Source: Clostridia bacterium
GTDB taxonomy: Bacteria; Bacillota; Clostridia; Christensenellales; Aristaeellaceae
Assembly: GCA_017395685.1 (NCBI GenBank)
Contig: JAFQOD010000025.1
Location: 1 to 40,899, forward strand
Length of the DNA stretch: 40,899 nucleotides
Reading direction: 5' to 3'
How positions within the stretch are numbered: the stretch's first letter is position 1; each line of letters starts with the position of its first letter. Below, piece after piece: positions 40,430 through 40,899 of the stretch. Under the pieces are notes generated by a model. That model was given only the letters and a program-made list of their open reading frames with translations, was not told where the DNA came from and made no database searches. A program made the position numbers and the translations under genes.

Positions 40430-40461
40430 ATAAGCCTCGCATTTTGCGGGGCTTATTTTTT
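40430..40461 (+). terminator. Terminator of the mgtE operon
   Basis: ATAAGCCTCGCA / TGCGGGGCTTAT stem (12 pairs, one wobble) with a TTT loop and then TTTTTT. Confidence 0.9.
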
Positions 40462-40509
40462 GAAATAAGAAAAATAATGTGTTTTGAGAGGGGAAATTGC
40501 ATGATTATA

Positions 40510-40620
40510 GAACGAATAGAGAACGTTTGTTCTTTATGAATCCGAACATTGACAAATAAACTTCAAATATTAGTTCGCAAAAAGACGGACTGGTGCACAA
40601 CAAATTAGAATAATGTTCGC
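40510..40620. promoter_or_regulatory. Cluster of GAAC/GTTC elements upstream of the rRNA promoter
   Basis: GAACGTTTGTTC (40521-40532) fits the Gram-positive LexA half-site layout GAAC-N4-GTTC, though the inner four bases are not ideal. Further half-sites: GAACG (40510), CGAACA (40544), GTTCGCAAA (40573), GTTCGCAAA (40615), the last two 42 bases apart. No gene lies in 40462-40660. Confidence 0.35.
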
Positions 40621-40636
40621 AAATTGAAGAAAGTTG

Positions 40637-40663
40637 AAAAAAATCGAAAAAAGTTTCAAAAAA
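40637..40663 (+). promoter_or_regulatory. Phased A-tracts (UP-like, bent DNA) of the rRNA promoter
   Basis: Three runs of six to seven A at 40637-40643, 40647-40652 and 40658-40663 have centres about 10 bases apart, one helical turn, immediately before the -35 box. Confidence 0.6.
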
Positions 40664-40667
40664 GGTG

Positions 40668-40696
40668 TTGACAAAAAAATGTGGTTGTGATAATAT
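40668..40696 (+). promoter_or_regulatory. rRNA operon promoter
   Basis: Perfect TTGACA (40668-40673), a 17-base spacer and TAATAT (40691-40696); an overlapping TATAAT begins at 40694. Confidence 0.85.
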
Positions 40697-40704
40697 AATC
40701 AAGC

Positions 40705-40849
40705 GCTCGCGAGAGAGGGGCCTGAAAGGGTTCTGAAGCGGGCGGAGAACCTTGAAAACGATACAGAGATAAGAGGAAAAACGACAGTTAATTCTGGAAT
40801 GAGTTTTAATCTGGGGCTGGTGAAGAACCAGAAGACCAGATTGAGGATT
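40705..40849 (+). ncRNA. 16S rRNA leader with processing stems
   Basis: AAGGGTTCT / AGAACCTT hairpin (about 40727-40755) followed by TTGAAAACGATACAGAGATA, the common Bacillota rRNA leader motif. Then TTTAATCTGG pairs with CCAGATT and GATTAAA arms (about 40805-40852), a likely RNase III processing stem. Confidence 0.6.
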
Positions 40850-40899
40850 AAACACAAGAGTTTGATCCTGGCTCAGGACGAACGCTGGCGGCGTGCTTA
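40850..40899 (+). rRNA. 16S ribosomal RNA, 5' end (partial)
   Basis: AGAGTTTGATCCTGGCTCAG (40857-40876) is the universal 16S 5' sequence (primer 27F site), followed by GACGAACGCTGGCGGCGTGC. By comparison with E. coli numbering the gene begins about 7 bases earlier. It runs off the right edge. Confidence 0.98.

Noticed and set aside
1-40899. CRISPR arrays, insertion sequences, prophage genes or tRNA genes
   Set aside because: No regularly spaced identical repeats, transposase, integrase or phage structural frames, or tRNA cloverleaf sequences were seen anywhere in the window.

Overview
The window reads as a chromosomal segment of a spore-forming, anaerobic Bacillota, most likely class Clostridia with a fairly GC-rich genome. 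Supporting signs are strong AGGAGG ribosome-binding sites, sigma-A promoters, rubredoxin and NADH-type rubrerythrin, oxygen-labile two-subunit fumarase, a YhcN/YlaJ sporulation lipoprotein, a DUF3794/LysM coat-type protein, YitT, AddB, and a 16S rRNA 5' end at the right edge. The species cannot be named from this sequence.

Layout. 1-6550: the end of a possible T-box leader, a sodium:neurotransmitter-symporter-family transporter, a secreted M14 carboxypeptidase, a divergent flotillin, and a GH31 alpha-xylosidase. 6600-12200: a plus-strand run of addB, a small P-loop protein, thrC and a DUF6054 protein. 12300-18900: an oxygen-defence locus with rubrerythrin at one end and YitT plus rubredoxin at the other. 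A lower-GC accessory block lies between them (about 12850-17400): a leucine-rich-repeat protein, a small coiled-coil protein, an AraC regulator with a MATE pump, and a small membrane protein. 19000-24140: a clan-A glycoside hydrolase, small proteins, an ABM monooxygenase and the DUF3794/LysM protein. 24118-30940: a minus-strand run of a membrane protein, the YhcN lipoprotein, a TGS-type nucleoside kinase, an exonuclease, a BaiN-like flavoprotein, an RpiR regulator and SurE. 31059-37223: an unrecognised gene, a D,D-carboxypeptidase, fumarase beta and alpha, TmcAL, and a decayed ECF-sigma/membrane-protein pair. 37390-40420: a secreted peptidoglycan-binding-type protein, then MgtE coupled to a beta-lactamase-like hydrolase behind a long leader. 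40490-40899: the rRNA promoter, leader and start of 16S.

The most unusual structure is at rubrerythrin. Its last codons are repeated at 13815-13866, 14124-14152 and 17377-17400, and its apparent native terminator occurs twice (14171-14232 and 17403-17463). Each cargo unit therefore ends in a copy of the rubrerythrin tail, like a cassette array built at a protein-gene 3' end, with no recombinase in view. Joining the rubrerythrin stop region to the last copy would give an intact uninterrupted locus.

Other points of interest are a putative 25-residue leader peptide before mgtE, a hairpin that buries the ribosome-binding site of the YhcN lipoprotein, an apparent AUA start codon, a rubredoxin with CxC instead of CxxC, and two frame-disrupted regulators. 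All functional calls come from reading the sequence without database searches.
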